A stretch of 64,000 bases of DNA from Gracilaria domingensis (Eukaryota; Rhodophyta; Florideophyceae; Gracilariales; Gracilariaceae): positions 124,001-188,000 of the forward strand of contig VCMS01000020.1 of assembly GCA_022539475.1 (NCBI GenBank), written 5' to 3'. A program made the translations under genes and the position numbers. Positions 63,051 through 64,000 of this stretch are shown in pieces; within the stretch, counting starts at the first letter, position 1; every line of letters begins with the position of its first letter. The notes under the pieces were generated by a model. That model saw only the letters and a program-made list of their open reading frames with translations, was not told the DNA's origin and made no database searches.

Positions 63051-64000
63051 TCATACCTTTGCTTGTAACTCTTCTCCAATTCGTTCCGACACCTCAATAT
63101 TTGATTCCTCTGTGTCCTTGAAGAACTTTTCCCATGCTTTTTGAGAGTCAATATCGCCCTCGATGCGAAGTGCAGCGAGCACAATCCATGTAAGCAGCAA
63201 AGTACAACAAATGATCAAGCTTGGCAAAACCCCAATCCATGGTCTATTGTAGTACGCCAACGGCGTATTGTCCTCGTCAAGAAAGCGAAATTCATCTCCG
63301 GCATAAATAACTCCTCGTCCTCCCCCAGTCGGAAACATTATAGAATGCATGACATCCTTCAAATAGCTGTGCATGTACAAGTGTTTCCGAAAATCATCTT
63401 CCTCGCCAGTAATTATCAGCGATAGGTGAGTTTCTCGCAAGTCCAGGTTACTCACATCAACCACAACTGAAACAACAGTGACATTGAGAAGTGGAGTTGT
63501 AAAAACCATGTTGCTTGGGCTTTGCAGTTGTAGACGGAAATCCGTCGTTTCCAATGATTCAGATTGCGCATCTCCGTCGACCGTAATATTTGCCAGAACT
63601 GTGACATTGGTTCTGTCCAGGCGCTTCACTAAAGCAGACAGTATCTCTTGAGAACTCACATTTTGCATCCCATGATAAAGTTTCCCACTCTGCTCTAGAA
63701 AAACCCCCATTCGTGTAGTTTGAGTATGTTTCGTGTTTCTGTCCATTGTAGTGACTCCAATGCCGTCGCCAACATTCGTAATGCTGAATTGAAGTGTAAA
63801 ATAAGATGAGTTTGAAAACCGGGAGGCATTAAAAATATCACCCGTGGTTGTTGAGAACACCTGTATGCTGGCCCGCGAGTCGAATCCAGACTTTTCGGTG
63901 AGAGGAATCTGATAACAAGAATCATCAAAAGCAGGTGGGCGAAGGAATTCGCAGCCTCGGTCTTCAAACTCAAATATCGGAACAGTATCTAGTCGAAGAT
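63051..64000 (-). CDS. Single-pass membrane protein, 5' part beyond the window
   Basis: The minus frame is open from the window edge (64000) to TGA 63051-63053, about 315 residues. It enters in an extracellular-type region (FEFEDRGCEFLRPPAFDDSC, many N-x-S/T sites such as NASRFSNSS and NVTVLANITV, beta-rich). One transmembrane helix follows (WIGVLPSLIICCTLLLTWIV, about 63185-63250), then a short acidic cytoplasmic tail (DIDSQKAWEKFFKDTEESNI). So it is type I, outside to inside. No family is recognised. The end EELQAK|GTATGA could be a splice donor, so another exon may follow. ATG 63860 is internal, because the frame is open upstream of it. Confidence 0.6.
   Translation of the reverse strand, partial: LRLDTVPIFEFEDRGCEFLRPPAFDDSCYQIPLTEKSGFDSRASIQVFSTTTGDIFNASRFSNSSYFTLQFSITNVGDGIGVTTMDRNTKHTQTTRMGVFLEQSGKLYHGMQNVSSQEILSALVKRLDRTNVTVLANITVDGDAQSESLETTDFRLQLQSPSNMVFTTPLLNVTVVSVVVDVSNLDLRETHLSLIITGEEDDFRKHLYMHSYLKDVMHSIMFPTGGGRGVIYAGDEFRFLDEDNTPLAYYNRPWIGVLPSLIICCTLLLTWIVLAALRIEGDIDSQKAWEKFFKDTEESNIEVSERIGEELQAKV

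Noticed and set aside
1-64000. TGA used as a sense codon
   Set aside because: TGA replaces Trp in GypA, Cys in GypD and an unknown residue in CopA, and TAA and TAG also interrupt frames. This fits random mutation, not recoding.
1-64000. CRISPR arrays, bacterial operons, rRNA genes
   Set aside because: No regularly spaced repeats, no Shine-Dalgarno-led gene runs and no rRNA-like stretches were seen. All signs are eukaryotic.

Overview
This is eukaryotic nuclear DNA made up mostly of transposable elements stacked inside one another, with a few decayed or unrecognised host genes between them. The signs are LTR retrotransposons of both the Ty3/gypsy and Ty1/copia types, PIF/Harbinger- and piggyBac-like DNA transposons, MITEs, an ER-type Hsp70 (BiP) pseudogene, sparse GT-AG introns and no bacterial operons. 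The host cannot be named from sequence alone. Few introns, many moderate-size LTR elements and unfamiliar host proteins suit a protist or alga, for example a red alga, but this is inference.

Layout. 276-470: 3' end of a small gene whose fuller copy lies at 60929-61267. 472-5924: gypsy element GypA (264-bp LTRs, chromodomain, a textbook -1 frameshift signal between gag and pol, several lesions). 5925-15564: MITE1 split by a 9.1-kb Harbinger element (HarbA, 5969-15067). HarbA carries a DDE transposase, a trihelix-like protein, a SAP-like protein, a Cys-rich secreted or membrane-anchored protein, and broken copies of host BiP and adenylate kinase genes. 15565-29903: an old gypsy element (GypB) interrupted in turn by copia element CopA (17841-21977, TSD GAGCG), MITE2 (23231-23776) and a piggyBac-like element PbA (23955-29651) with 148-bp inverted repeats. 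The 1204-residue PbA protein joins a DDE-like region to a PD-(D/E)XK nuclease-like domain. 29904-37644: gypsy element GypC, one long gag-pol frame with three stops, a mutated RT active site and a duplicated unknown C-terminal domain.

37645-43107: a host-like stretch with hypothetical ORFs, a solo LTR (39293-39675, TSD ATATC) inside an ORF, a decayed secreted-protein gene, and an HEMQH (metallopeptidase-like) ORF. 43108-48514: GypD (TSD GGTTC, LTRs differing at about two bases), the young relative of GypB and the yardstick for reading it. 48515-54135: two hypothetical ORFs, a transposase remnant and a 40-bp perfect palindrome. 54136-60292: CopB (TSD CTACT, 116-bp LTRs), a complete copia-like element whose gag and pol share one frame separated by a single TGA. 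60293-64000: a small glycine-rich gene, an inverted-repeat pair, and the 3' part of a gene for a single-pass membrane protein that runs off the right edge.

The retroelements use their own Gag, protease, integrase, RT and RNase H to copy themselves. MITE1 and MITE2 encode nothing and share terminal bases with HarbA, so they may be moved by a Harbinger-type transposase. The order of insertion is readable: GypB, then MITE1, MITE2, CopA and PbA into it, then HarbA into MITE1.
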